Origin: Lapillicoccus jejuensis
GTDB lineage: Bacteria; Actinomycetota; Actinomycetes; Actinomycetales; Dermatophilaceae
Assembly (NCBI RefSeq): GCF_006715055.1
Contig: NZ_VFMN01000001.1
Span: forward strand, 806,001 to 870,000
Direction of reading: 5' to 3'
Length of the DNA stretch: 64,000 nucleotides
Part shown: positions 8,692 through 16,677 of the stretch, one piece after another
Layout: every line of letters begins with the position of its first letter
Numbering within the stretch: the stretch's first letter is position 1
The notes under the pieces: generated by a model
Database searches by the model: none
Told to the model about the DNA's origin: nothing
The model's input: only the letters and a program-made list of their open reading frames with translations
Position numbers and translations under genes: made by a program

Positions 8692-10077
8692 ATGGCGACG
8701 AGAGCGGCGACGGGGAAGCGGACGAGCGGGTACCGCTGCTCGGAGTGCGGCTGGGCGACCGTCAAGTGGGTCGGGCGGTGCGGCGAGTGCCAGGCCTGGG
8801 GGACGGTCAGCGAGATCGGGGCCGCGGCGACGCGCACCACCGCGGCCGCGGCCCCGACCCGGCCCGCCGTGCGGATCGGGCAGGTCGACGCGGCCCGGGC
8901 CGCGGCGCGGCCGACCGGGGTGGGCGAGTTCGACCGGGTGCTCGGCGGCGGGCTGGTGCCCGGCGCCGTCGTCCTCGTGGCCGGCGAGCCGGGGATCGGG
9001 AAGTCGACGCTGCTGCTCGACGTGTCGGCGCGGGCGGCCCGCGACGGCGCGACGGTGCTCTACGTCAGCGGCGAGGAGTCCGCCGCGCAGGTGCGGATGC
9101 GCGCCGAGCGGATCGAGGCGATGGCGCACACCCTGTTCCTCGCCTCCGAGACCGACCTGGCCACCGTGCTCGGGCAGGTCGAGCAGCTCCAGCCCGACCT
9201 GCTCGTCGTCGACTCGGTCCAGACCATCGCCAGCGCCGAGGTCGAGGGCGCCGCGGGCAACGTCTCGCAGGTGCGCGAGGTCGCCGCGACCCTCATCGCC
9301 GCCGCGAAGTCGCGCGGCACCGCGGTCCTGCTCGTCGGGCACGTGACCAAGGACGGCTCGATCGCCGGGCCGCGGCTGCTCGAGCACCTCGTCGACGTCG
9401 TCGTCGGCTTCGAGGGCGACCGGCACTCGCGGCTGCGGCTCGTGCGGGCGGTGAAGAACCGCTACGGCCCGACCGACGAGGTCGGCTGCTTCGACCTGTC
9501 CGACGTCGGCATCGTCGGGCTCGCCGACCCGAGCGGGCTCTTCATGACCCGGCGTGAGGAGGCCGTCCCGGGCACGTGCATCACGGTCACCCTCGAGGGG
9601 CGCCGCCCGCTCGTCGCCGAGGTCCAGGCCCTCGTCGCCGACACCAAGCTGCCGCAGCCGCGGCGCACGACCAACGGGCTCGACTCGGGGCGGGTGGCGA
9701 TGACGATGGCCGTCCTCGACCGGCGCGTCGGGGTCAAGGTCGGCGCGATGGACGCCTACGTCGCCACGGTCGGCGGGGTGCGCCTCACCGAGCCGGCCGC
9801 CGACCTCGCCGTCGCGCTGGCCGTCGCGTCGTCGGCGGCCGACCGGCCGCTGCCACCGCTGTCCGTCGCGTTCGGCGAGGTCGGCCTGGCCGGGGAGATC
9901 CGGCCGGTGACCGGTATCCCGCGCCGGCTGGCCGAGGCGGCCCGGCTCGGGTTCCGCACCGCCTACGTCCCCGTCGGGGTGATCGGGTCCGGGCCGATGC
10001 CGGAGGGGATCCGCGTCGTCGAGCTGCCCGACCTCGGCCGTGCCGTGTCGACCGCGCTGATGCCCGCCGTGCGCTGA
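8692..10077 (+). CDS. radA: DNA repair protein RadA
   Basis: RadA is a RecA-like, DnaB-related motor that promotes branch migration during recombination. The 461-residue protein from ATG 8692 has the full family layout: a four-Cys zinc finger (C16, C19, C30, C33), a Walker A motif GEPGIGKST at about 98-106, Walker B in DLLVVDSVQTI, the RadA-specific KNRYG motif, and a C-terminal Lon-protease-like domain (AVALAVASSAADRPLPPLSVAFGEVGLAGEIR). An earlier in-frame GTG at 8611 adds residues not seen in RadA. In many actinobacteria disA follows radA directly; here two unrelated genes separate them. Confidence 0.97.
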   Translation: MATRAATGKRTSGYRCSECGWATVKWVGRCGECQAWGTVSEIGAAATRTTAAAAPTRPAVRIGQVDAARAAARPTGVGEFDRVLGGGLVPGAVVLVAGEPGIGKSTLLLDVSARAARDGATVLYVSGEESAAQVRMRAERIEAMAHTLFLASETDLATVLGQVEQLQPDLLVVDSVQTIASAEVEGAAGNVSQVREVAATLIAAAKSRGTAVLLVGHVTKDGSIAGPRLLEHLVDVVVGFEGDRHSRLRLVRAVKNRYGPTDEVGCFDLSDVGIVGLADPSGLFMTRREEAVPGTCITVTLEGRRPLVAEVQALVADTKLPQPRRTTNGLDSGRVAMTMAVLDRRVGVKVGAMDAYVATVGGVRLTEPAADLAVALAVASSAADRPLPPLSVAFGEVGLAGEIRPVTGIPRRLAEAARLGFRTAYVPVGVIGSGPMPEGIRVVELPDLGRAVSTALMPAVR

Positions 10078-10095
10078 CGGTCGAGGATCTCAGCC

Positions 10096-10560
10096 GTGTC
10101 CGAGGCGCAGGTCGCGACCAACCGCACGATGCTGCGGGTCCGCGACACCATCGACCGCGACTATGCGAGCGAGCTCGACCTGCCGGCGCTGGCCCGGGTC
10201 GCGCACGTCTCTCCCGACCACCTCGTGCGGACCTTCAAGCGCGTCTTCGGCGAGACCCCGCACCGCTACCTCCAGCGCCGCCGCGTCGAGCGGGCGATGT
10301 TCCTGCTGCGCACGAGCGATGACGACGTCCTCGCGATCTGCCACGCCGTGGGGTTCAGCAGCCTCGGCACCTTCGGGCGCACCTTCGCCCAGGTCGTCGG
10401 GGAGACGCCGACGCAGCACCGGGCGCGCGGTCCGCTGCCGCCCGCGCACGGGTGCTTCGCGATGGCCTGGACGCGACCGGCGTCGTACGGCGCGTCGTCC
10501 GGGGCGTCGCACGGCGGCTCGTCGGTTTCGGAGAAGCGGGAGGCGACCGGTGACTCGTAG
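10096..10560 (+). CDS. Short AraC-type helix-turn-helix regulator
   Basis: GTG start at 10096, 154 residues. Residues about 10-115 form a complete AraC DNA-binding domain with two helix-turn-helices: DLPALARVAHVSPDHLVRTFKRVFGETPHRYLQRRRVERA and DVLAICHAVGFSSLGTFGRTFAQVVGETPTQHR. There is no ligand-sensing domain; the C-terminus is a Gly/Ser-rich tail. The gene ends 10 bases before a VOC-family gene, an AraC-VOC pairing I recall from many actinobacterial genomes, so it probably regulates its own operon. It starts only 18 bases after radA and may be read through from it. Confidence 0.85.
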   Translation: MSEAQVATNRTMLRVRDTIDRDYASELDLPALARVAHVSPDHLVRTFKRVFGETPHRYLQRRRVERAMFLLRTSDDDVLAICHAVGFSSLGTFGRTFAQVVGETPTQHRARGPLPPAHGCFAMAWTRPASYGASSGASHGGSSVSEKREATGDS

Positions 10561-10570
10561 CGTCCTGGCC

Positions 10571-10981
10571 ATGAACCTCTCCTTCACCCGCCTCAGCTCG
10601 ATCTACGTCCTCGACCAGGACCGCGCCCTCGACTTCTACGTCGGTGTGCTCGGCCTCGAGAAGGCCAGCGACGTCGACTTCGGCGTCATGCGCTGGCTCA
10701 CCGTCAAGGTGCCCGGCGACGAGCGCGAGATCCTGCTCGAGAAGCCCGGGGCGCCGGCCCACGACCCGGCGACCGCCGAGACCGTGCGCGAGCTGGTCGC
10801 CAAGGGCGCCGGCGGCGGCTGGCTGGCCTTCCAGGTCGAGGACGTCGACGCCGTCCACGCCGAGCTCGTCGCCGCGGGGGTGGAGATCACCCAGCCGCCG
10901 ACGGACATGCCCTACGGGCGCGACTTCGGGGCCCGCGACCCGTTCGGCAACACCCTGCGCTTCGGCAACGTCCACGCCTGA
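10571..10981 (+). CDS. VOC (glyoxalase/extradiol dioxygenase-like) family protein
   Basis: The 136-residue protein from ATG 10571 has the single-module VOC fold: N-terminal LSSIYVLDQDRALDFYVGVLGLEKASD, central WLAFQVEDVDAVHAELVAAGVEI and C-terminal GRDFGARDPFGNTLRFG. The terminal DPFGN segment is the usual place for a metal-binding or substrate residue. VOC proteins range from glyoxalase to antibiotic-binding proteins; the substrate is not deducible. It is in an operon with the preceding AraC-type regulator. Its stop abuts a 68-bp palindrome that probably terminates transcription. Confidence 0.88.
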   Translation: MNLSFTRLSSIYVLDQDRALDFYVGVLGLEKASDVDFGVMRWLTVKVPGDEREILLEKPGAPAHDPATAETVRELVAKGAGGGWLAFQVEDVDAVHAELVAAGVEITQPPTDMPYGRDFGARDPFGNTLRFGNVHA

Positions 10982-11049
10982 CCGGGCACAGGGAACCCCA
11001 CGTCCTGCGGCGGGCGCCCGCATCAGGACGTGGGGTTCCCTGTGTCCGG
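10982..11049. terminator. 68-bp near-perfect palindrome downstream of VOC gene
   Basis: Arms 10987-11007 and 11024-11044 are exact reverse complements (CACAGGGAACCCCACGTCCTG and its complement, 21 bp). The flanks 10982-10986/11045-11049 and the centre GCGGGCGCCCGC also pair. With one G-T wobble and one tandem 2-base mismatch (11008-11009 against 11022-11023), the whole 68 bases fold on themselves with no loop. It lies between two same-strand genes and has no T-run. A terminator is the simplest role. Confidence 0.65.
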
Positions 11050-11141
11050 AGCGGCGGGCGCGGCGGCCCCTGGCTCCCGGGAGCCCCGGTTAGACTCGCG
11101 CACGCCCGCCGTCCGCGACCGAAAGCGACCGACCCCTCCCC

Positions 11142-12218
11142 ATGGAACGCAGCGACGACGACCTGCTCCGCGCCACGCTCGCGGCCGTCGCCCCCGGCAC
11201 GCAGCTGCGCGACGGGCTCGAGCGGATCCTGCGCGGACGCACCGGTGCCCTCCTCGTGCTCGGCCACGACCGGCTCGTCGAGTCGCTCAGCTCCGGCGGC
11301 TTCCCGCTCGACATCGAGTTCTCCGCCCAGCGGCTGCGCGAGCTGAGCAAGATGGACGGCGCCGTCGTGCTCGACCGCGACGGCTCGCGCATCGTGCGCG
11401 CCAACACCCAGCTCGTCCCCGACCCGGGCATCGAGACCTCCGAGTCGGGCACCCGGCACCGCACGGCGCAGCGCATCGCCATCCAGACCGGCTACCCGGT
11501 CGTCTCGGTGAGCCAGTCGATGCGGATCATCCAGCTCTACGTCGGCCACCGCCGCCACGTCGTCGAGGACAGCGCGGCGATCCTGTCCAAGGCCAACCAG
11601 GCGCTGCAGACCCTCGAGCGCTACAAGGCCCGCCTCGACGAGGTCACCGGCACGCTGTCGGCCCTCGAGATCGAGGACCTCGTCACCGTCCGCGACGTCG
11701 CGAGCGTCGTCCAGCGCCTGGAGATGGTGCGCCGGATCAGCGAGGAGATCACCGGCTACGTCGTCGAGCTCGGCACCGACGGACGCCTGCTCGGGATGCA
11801 GCTCGAGGAGCTGACCGGCGGTCTCGGCAACGACCGCGAGCTCGTCATCCGCGACTACCTGTGGGCGACCAAGTCCGAGCGCTCCCTCGACGAGGTGCTG
11901 CTCGAGCTGATGGCCCTCGGCAGCACCGAGCTGCTCGACCTCGCCGCCCCCGCCCGCGCTGTCGGCTTCTCCGTCGTCGGCGACTCCCTCGACAGCGCGG
12001 TGAGCCCCCGCGGGTTCCGGCTGCTGACCAAGGTGCCGCGGCTGCCGGGCGCCATCGTCGACCGGCTCGTCGACCACTTCGAGTCGCTCCAGCGGCTGCT
12101 CGCGGCCAACCTCGAGGACCTCATGGCCGTCGAGGGCGTCGGGGAGAACCGTGCCCGCGCCGTCCGCGAGGGTCTGTCGCGCCTGGCCGAGTCGAGCATC
12201 CTCGAGCGCTACGTCTGA
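11142..12218 (+). CDS. disA: DNA integrity scanning protein DisA, diadenylate cyclase
   Basis: DisA makes cyclic di-AMP from two ATP and scans DNA for lesions. The 358-residue protein from ATG 11142 shows the N-terminal DAC domain with the KMDGAVVLD (DGA) and GTRHRTAQR (RHR) motifs needed for catalysis, a helical linker ([22 protein letters not shown]) and a C-terminal helix-hairpin-helix DNA-binding region ([23 protein letters not shown]). A -10-like TAGACT at 11091-11096 is in place for a promoter after the upstream palindrome. mutY starts 1 base after the disA stop, so these two are co-transcribed. Confidence 0.97.
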   Translation: MERSDDDLLRATLAAVAPGTQLRDGLERILRGRTGALLVLGHDRLVESLSSGGFPLDIEFSAQRLRELSKMDGAVVLDRDGSRIVRANTQLVPDPGIETSESGTRHRTAQRIAIQTGYPVVSVSQSMRIIQLYVGHRRHVVEDSAAILSKANQALQTLERYKARLDEVTGTLSALEIEDLVTVRDVASVVQRLEMVRRISEEITGYVVELGTDGRLLGMQLEELTGGLGNDRELVIRDYLWATKSERSLDEVLLELMALGSTELLDLAAPARAVGFSVVGDSLDSAVSPRGFRLLTKVPRLPGAIVDRLVDHFESLQRLLAANLEDLMAVEGVGENRARAVREGLSRLAESSILERYV

Positions 12219-12219
12219 C

Positions 12220-13110
12220 GTGCACGCGCTGGCCCCCGACCTCGGCGCGCTGCACCGCCGGGTGCTCGACTGGTACGCCGGCGCCTCGCGTCCCCTCCCC
12301 TGGCGCGAGCCGGGGACGACGCCGTACGGCGTCCTGCTGTCCGAGGTGATGAGCCAGCAGACCCCGGTCGCGCGGGTCGCGCCGATCTGGCGCGAGTGGC
12401 TGGAGCGCTGGCCGACGCCGGCCGCGCTGGCGGCGGCCTCCCCCGGCGACGTCGTCCGCGCCTGGGGCCGGCTCGGCTACCCGCGCCGCGCACTGCGGCT
12501 GCACGAGGCCGCGATCGCGATGGTGCAGCGGCACGGCGGCGAGGTGCCGTCGACGCCCGAGGAGCTGCGGGCCCTGCCCGGGGTCGGCGACTACACCGCC
12601 TCCGCCGTCGCCTGCTTCGCGTACGACGCCCCCGTGCCGGTCGTCGACACCAACGTCCGCCGGGTGCTCGTGCGCCTGCTCGACGGCGAGGCGCAGGCCG
12701 CCCCGGCGCTCACCCGCCACGAGCGCGACCTCGCCCTGGCCGCACTGCCCGTCGCCGACGCCGACGCGGTGACCTGGGGCGTCGCGGCGATGGAGCTGGG
12801 GGCCCTGGTCTGCACGGCGCGCACACCCCGGTGCGAGGAGTGCCCGGTCGAGGACCTGTGCGCGTGGCGGGCGGCGGGCAGCCCGCCGTACGCCGGGCCG
12901 GTCAAGCGCACCCAGCGCTGGGAGGGGACCGACCGGCAGGCCCGCGGCGCGCTGATGGCGGTCCTGCGCGAGGCCCCCGGGCCGGTGCCGGCCGAGCGGC
13001 TCGCCCTCGCCTGGCCGCAGGAGGCGCAGCGCGACCGCTGCCTGCACAGCCTCGTCGTCGACGGGCTCGTCGAGCCGCTCGACGGGGACCGCTACCGCCT
13101 CCCCGCCTGA
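12220..13110 (+). CDS. mutY: A/G-specific adenine glycosylase MutY
   Basis: MutY removes adenine mispaired with 8-oxoguanine. The GTG at 12220, one base after the disA stop, begins VHALAPDLGALHRRVLDWY and gives 296 residues. Seen are SEVMSQQTPVARV with the catalytic Glu, the helix-hairpin-helix LPGVGDYTASAV, the catalytic Asp in VVDTNVRRVL, and the 4Fe-4S loop Cys-X6-Cys-X2-Cys-X5-Cys (CTARTPRCEECPVEDLC). The C-terminal NUDIX-like 8-oxoG domain of larger MutY proteins is much reduced, as usual in actinobacteria. A 16-bp palindrome GACGCCGTACGGCGTC (12318-12333) is part of the coding sequence and encodes the conserved TPYGV segment. Confidence 0.96.
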   Translation: MHALAPDLGALHRRVLDWYAGASRPLPWREPGTTPYGVLLSEVMSQQTPVARVAPIWREWLERWPTPAALAAASPGDVVRAWGRLGYPRRALRLHEAAIAMVQRHGGEVPSTPEELRALPGVGDYTASAVACFAYDAPVPVVDTNVRRVLVRLLDGEAQAAPALTRHERDLALAALPVADADAVTWGVAAMELGALVCTARTPRCEECPVEDLCAWRAAGSPPYAGPVKRTQRWEGTDRQARGALMAVLREAPGPVPAERLALAWPQEAQRDRCLHSLVVDGLVEPLDGDRYRLPA

Positions 13111-13125
13111 CCGCTCCACCCCTGC

Positions 13126-13205
13126 TGCGTTCCGGACTCACGTTGTGCCGCGACAGGGCACGGCTGAACCGGTTCGGATGCGGTACAACGTGAGTCCGGA
13201 GCGCG
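13126..13205. terminator. Bidirectional hairpin between mutY and gluconokinase
   Basis: Arms 13131-13146 (TCCGGACTCACGTTGT) and 13185-13200 are perfect complements, and pairing extends inward and outward with G-T wobbles. The interior holds a second 10-bp palindrome, GAACCGGTTC, at 13166-13175. Position between two convergent genes (mutY ends 13110, gntK ends 13228) fits a shared terminator. Confidence 0.7.
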
Positions 13206-13227
13206 ACACCCGGGGACGGACGGCCGG

Positions 13228-13752
13228 TCAGGGGGTCGGGTGCTCCACCGGTGCGGCGAGGCCGAGGGCGAGGACCACGGCGTCGAGGACCGCCTCGGGC
13301 GAGCCGTCGCCGGGGACGGTGACGCCGGGCTCGTCGGGCTGCAGCGGCTCGAGGGTGTCGAGCTGGCTGGTCAGCAGCGACGCCGGCATGTAGTGGTCGG
13401 GGCGGTGCTCCATCCGGTCGTGGATCTTCGCGGCCGGTGCCGTGACGTGGCAGAACCGCACGCTCGGATGGCCCTCGCGCAGCAGGTCGCGGTACTCGCG
13501 CTTGAGCGCCGAGCAGGTGACGGCGGCCGGACGGTCGGCGGCCTCCTGCTCGCCGATCCAGTCGGCGACGGTGCGCAGCCAGGGCCAGCGGTCCTCGTCG
13601 GTGAGCGGGGTGCCGGCGCGCATCTTCGCCACGTTGGCCTCCGGGTGGAAGTCGTCGCCCTCGGCGAACTGCCAGCCCATCCGCTCGGCCAGCCCACGGG
13701 CGACCGTGGTCTTGCCCGAGCCGGAGACTCCCATGACGACGACCGTGTCCAC
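13228..13752 (-). CDS. gntK: Gluconokinase
   Basis: Phosphorylates gluconate to 6-phosphogluconate for the pentose phosphate pathway. The 174-residue protein, GTG start, is of standard length for GntK. It opens with the P-loop VVMGVSGSGKTTVARGLAERMGW, then EGDDFHPEANVAKMRAGTPLTDEDRWPWL, which carries the gluconate-binding signature of the family, then CSALKREYRDLLR and MPASLLTSQLDTLEPL. No gluconate permease lies next to it. It is divergent from the ABC exporter operon, with a 68-bp palindrome in between. Confidence 0.95.
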   Translation of the reverse strand: MDTVVVMGVSGSGKTTVARGLAERMGWQFAEGDDFHPEANVAKMRAGTPLTDEDRWPWLRTVADWIGEQEAADRPAAVTCSALKREYRDLLREGHPSVRFCHVTAPAAKIHDRMEHRPDHYMPASLLTSQLDTLEPLQPDEPGVTVPGDGSPEAVLDAVVLALGLAAPVEHPTP

Positions 13753-13824
13753 GCGATCAGCCTAGAGCGGGACGCCGTACGGCGGCGCGGCCGTCCAGAT
13801 GGGCGTCCCACCCCTGCGCCCTGA

Positions 13825-13892
13825 CTTGACGCAGCGTCGAGCCACTCGACGCGGGGTGCACCCTGCGTCGAGTGGCATGACGCTGCGTCAAG
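13825..13892. repeat. 68-bp near-perfect palindrome in divergent promoter region
   Basis: The sequence from CTTGACGCAGCGTC (13825-13838) to its complement (13879-13892) is palindromic about 13858/13859. The inner arms GCCACTCGACGC (13841-13852) and 13865-13876 pair, as does the centre GGGTGCACCC. The only imperfections are a tandem 2-base mismatch (13839-13840 against 13877-13878) and one G-T wobble. It lies upstream of both gntK and the ABC exporter operon, where a terminator would not be expected, so an operator, cruciform or RNA element is possible. Confidence 0.75.
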
Positions 13893-13945
13893 CACACCCC
13901 CCGCCCACCCTCACCGACCCCCGCGCTCGGGCGTGGCGGAACGCG

Positions 13946-13974
13946 TTGCGCAGCAACGGGATCCGGGCTAGGTT
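13946..13974 (+). promoter_or_regulatory. Putative sigma-70-type promoter of the ABC exporter operon
   Basis: TTGCGC (13946-13951) and TAGGTT (13969-13974) are separated by 17 bases. The GTG start at 13984 lies 9 bases after the -10, so the transcript would be nearly leaderless. The same TAGGTT hexamer precedes the P450 gene and both divergent genes at 40.3 kb. Confidence 0.5.
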
Positions 13975-13983
13975 CTCGCTCTT

Positions 13984-14823
13984 GTGCGCGCACTCACGGG
14001 GGGAGTGGCCGGGGGACCGGTCGGTGAGCTGCGCACCCTCGGCCTGCTCGTGCGGGCCGGCTTCCGCCGGGAGACGACGTACACGGCGGCGATGTTCGCC
14101 GGCCTGTTCACCAACGTCGTCTTCGGCTTCATCCGCTCGGCCATCCTGCTCGCCGCCGTGGCCGCGGCGGGCGGCACCCTCGCCGGGTACGACGCCGGCT
14201 CGGTCGGCGCCTACGTGTGGCTCTCGCAGGGGCTCATCGGCGCCGTCACGCTGACCGGGACGGCGGAGATCGCCGAGCGGGTGCGGACCGGCGACGTCGC
14301 GGTCGACTTCGTCCGGCCGGTCGACGTCCAGCTGGCGCACCTGGCCACCGACCTCGGCCGGGCCGCCTACACGACCATCCCGCGCGGTCTGCCCAGCGTG
14401 GCCGTCGGCGCGCTCACCGTCGGTCTGGTCATGCCGGCCCAGGTGCTGCCCTACGTCCTCGGCGCGCTCAGCGTCGTCCTCGCCGTCACCTTGAGCTTCC
14501 TCGTCCGGTTCGCCGTGAACCTCGTCGGGTTCTGGGTCGTCGAGACCCGTGGCATCACCACGCTGTTCACCGTCGCGTACGGGTTCCTCTCCGGGCTCTA
14601 CGTCCCGGTCCACCTCTTCCCCGGATGGCTCGGCGTCGTCGCGACGGCCACCCCGTTCCCGTCGATCCTCCAGTCACCCATCGACGTGCTCTCCGGCCGG
14701 GTCCTCGACGGCGACGCCGTCCGGGTCCTGCTCGTCCAGGTCGGCTGGGTCGCCGCGGCGGCCCTGCTCGGCCAGGTGCTGCTGCGCGCCGGTCGACGCA
14801 AGCTGGAGGTGCAGGGTGGCTGA
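13984..14823 (+). CDS. ABC-2 family transporter permease (first of two)
   Basis: GTG start, 279 residues with six hydrophobic segments (for example AAMFAGLFTNVVFGFIRSAIL near 35-55 and SFLVRFAVNLVGFWVV near 165-180). It matches the COG4587-type permeases that occur as pairs with a second permease (COG3694) and an ATPase (COG4586). The conserved EIAERVRTGDVAVDFVRPVDVQ loop, about 95-115, is typical of this family. The substrate is unknown; related systems export viologens or other hydrophobic compounds. The next gene starts at 14816, overlapping this stop by 8 bases. Confidence 0.83.
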   Translation: MRALTGGVAGGPVGELRTLGLLVRAGFRRETTYTAAMFAGLFTNVVFGFIRSAILLAAVAAAGGTLAGYDAGSVGAYVWLSQGLIGAVTLTGTAEIAERVRTGDVAVDFVRPVDVQLAHLATDLGRAAYTTIPRGLPSVAVGALTVGLVMPAQVLPYVLGALSVVLAVTLSFLVRFAVNLVGFWVVETRGITTLFTVAYGFLSGLYVPVHLFPGWLGVVATATPFPSILQSPIDVLSGRVLDGDAVRVLLVQVGWVAAAALLGQVLLRAGRRKLEVQGG

Positions 14824-15652
14824 GCCCCACGCGGTCACGGCGGACCCGCGGCCCGGCCGCCTCGCGCCGTACGTCGACGTCCTGCGATCGCGCGTCCGCG
14901 CGCAGCGCAGCTACCGCACGTCCTTCGCCTTCGACCTGCTCGGCTCGCTGCTCGTCGGGCTGACCGAGCTCGGCGAGGTGTGGGTCGTCTTCCACAACGT
15001 GCCCGTCCTCGGCGGCCTCGACTTCCACGGGATCCTGCTCGTCTTCGGCCTCTCGAACCTCGCGTTCTCGCTGGCCGACATGCTCTTCGGCCACCTCGAC
15101 CGGGTGCCGACCTACGTGCGCACCGGCACCCTCGAGGCGTTCTACCTGCGCCCGCAGCCGGTCCTCGCGCAGCTGATGGTCAGCGACCTGCAGCTGCGCC
15201 GACTCTCCCGCGCCGCGGTCGCGCTCGCCGCGCTCGTCGCCGGCCTGACCCTCAACGACATCGCGTGGTCGCCGCTCACCGCGCTGCTGCTCGTGCTCAG
15301 CGTGCTCAGCGGGACGGCGATCTTCGGCGGCCTCTTCGTCTCCGCGGGCGCGCTGCAGTTCCGGCTCGTCAACGGCGCCGAGGTGACCAACAGCTTCACG
15401 TACGGCGGCTCGTACGCCTCCGCCCAGCCGGCGGCCATCTACCCCACCGCGCTCAAGGTGACCTTCGGCTACCTCGTCCCCGTCGTCTTCGTCGCCTATC
15501 TTCCGGCGCTGCTCCTGCTCGGGCAGCCCGGTCCGTCGCTGCTGCCGGCCTGGCTGGGGTGGTGCACGCCCGTGGCCGCGCTGTGGGTGTGGGGCACGGC
15601 CCTGCTGCTCTGGCGCGACGGCACCCGGCACTACCAGTCAGGAGGAGGCTGA
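14816..15652 (+). CDS. ABC-2 family transporter permease (second of two)
   Basis: GTG start at 14816 inside the end of the previous gene, 278 residues. Six membrane segments and the family loop FGHLDRVPTYVRTGTLEAFYLRPQPVLAQL (about 85-115) correspond to the COG3694 partner of the upstream permease. A Ser/Tyr/Ala-rich segment (NSFTYGGSYASAQPAAIY) precedes the last helices. The ATPase gene begins 1 base after its stop region, at 15654, preceded by AGGAGG, so all three subunits come from one transcript. Confidence 0.83.
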   Translation: MAEPHAVTADPRPGRLAPYVDVLRSRVRAQRSYRTSFAFDLLGSLLVGLTELGEVWVVFHNVPVLGGLDFHGILLVFGLSNLAFSLADMLFGHLDRVPTYVRTGTLEAFYLRPQPVLAQLMVSDLQLRRLSRAAVALAALVAGLTLNDIAWSPLTALLLVLSVLSGTAIFGGLFVSAGALQFRLVNGAEVTNSFTYGGSYASAQPAAIYPTALKVTFGYLVPVVFVAYLPALLLLGQPGPSLLPAWLGWCTPVAALWVWGTALLLWRDGTRHYQSGGG

Positions 15653-15653
15653 G

Positions 15654-16649
15654 ATGTCCCAGGAACCCGCTTCTCACGATCTCGTCATCGAGCTCGACGG
15701 GCTGACCCGGACGTTCGTGCGCCGCAGCGGACCGCTGCTGCGTCGGCGCCGCACCGACGTCACCGCGGTCGCCGACATGACCTTCACCGTCCGCGCCGGC
15801 GAGTCGGTCGGCTACATCGGCGCCAACGGCGCCGGCAAGTCGACGACGATCAAGATGCTCAGCGGCATCCTCGTGCCGACCTCGGGGACGGTGCGCACCT
15901 GCGGTCTGGACCCGCTGCGGCAGCGGCGCGAGCTGGCCCGGCACATCGGCGTCGTGTTCGGGCAGCGCTCCCAGCTGTGGTGGGACCTGCCGCTGCACGA
16001 GTCGTTCGCCGTGCTCGCCTCGATCCACCGGCTCCCGTCCGGCGAGGCCCGCGCCCGGACCGCCCAGCTCGTCGAGCAGCTGGAGATGGGCGACACCCTC
16101 GACACCCCCGTGCGCCAGCTCTCGCTCGGGCAGCGGATGCGCGCCGAGATCGCCGCCGCGCTGCTGCACCGGCCGCGGCTGCTCGTCCTCGACGAGCCGA
16201 CGATCGGCCTCGACGTCCTGTCCAAGCAGCGGCTGCGCGAGTTCCTCGTCGCCGAGCGCGCCGAGCACGGCACGACGCTGCTGCTGACCACGCACGACAT
16301 GGGCGACGTCGAGCGGCTCTGCGAGCGGGTGCTCGTCGTCGACCACGGCCGGCTCGCGTACGACGGCTCGCTGCCCGGTCTCGCCCGCACCGTCGGCGCC
16401 CGGCGGGTGCTCGTCGTCGACCTCGCCGAGCCGGTGCCGGACCTGGGCCCGCTGCTGCCCGGGTCACCGGTCGAGCACCTCGGCGACGAGGGCGGCGGTC
16501 TGCGCCACCGCATCGCCTTCGACGCCGAACGGGTCACCGCCGCGCAGCTGCTCGCCGCCGTCGGCGCCCGCGCCGAGGTGCGCGACCTGTCGGTCGAGGA
16601 GCCCGACATCGAGGACGTCGTCCGGCGGATCTACTCGGCCACCCGGTGA
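15654..16649 (+). CDS. ABC transporter ATP-binding protein of the ABC-2 exporter
   Basis: 331 residues from ATG 15654, with a strong AGGAGG ribosome site a few bases upstream. Walker A is YIGANGAGKSTTIKMLSG (about 54-71), the Q-loop region GVVFGQRSQLWWDLPL, the signature QLSLGQRMRAEIAAAL, Walker B LLVLDEPTIGLD and the H-loop LTTHDMGDVERL. The long N-terminus with RRSGPLLRRRRTDVTAV between strand 1 and Walker A and the FGQRSQLWWDLP motif are characteristic of COG4586. About 100 C-terminal residues (after 230) form a regulatory extension. It energises export through the two preceding permeases. Confidence 0.93.
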   Translation: MSQEPASHDLVIELDGLTRTFVRRSGPLLRRRRTDVTAVADMTFTVRAGESVGYIGANGAGKSTTIKMLSGILVPTSGTVRTCGLDPLRQRRELARHIGVVFGQRSQLWWDLPLHESFAVLASIHRLPSGEARARTAQLVEQLEMGDTLDTPVRQLSLGQRMRAEIAAALLHRPRLLVLDEPTIGLDVLSKQRLREFLVAERAEHGTTLLLTTHDMGDVERLCERVLVVDHGRLAYDGSLPGLARTVGARRVLVVDLAEPVPDLGPLLPGSPVEHLGDEGGGLRHRIAFDAERVTAAQLLAAVGARAEVRDLSVEEPDIEDVVRRIYSATR

Positions 16650-16677
16650 GGGCACCGGGGCGCCGTACGATCGGGGC

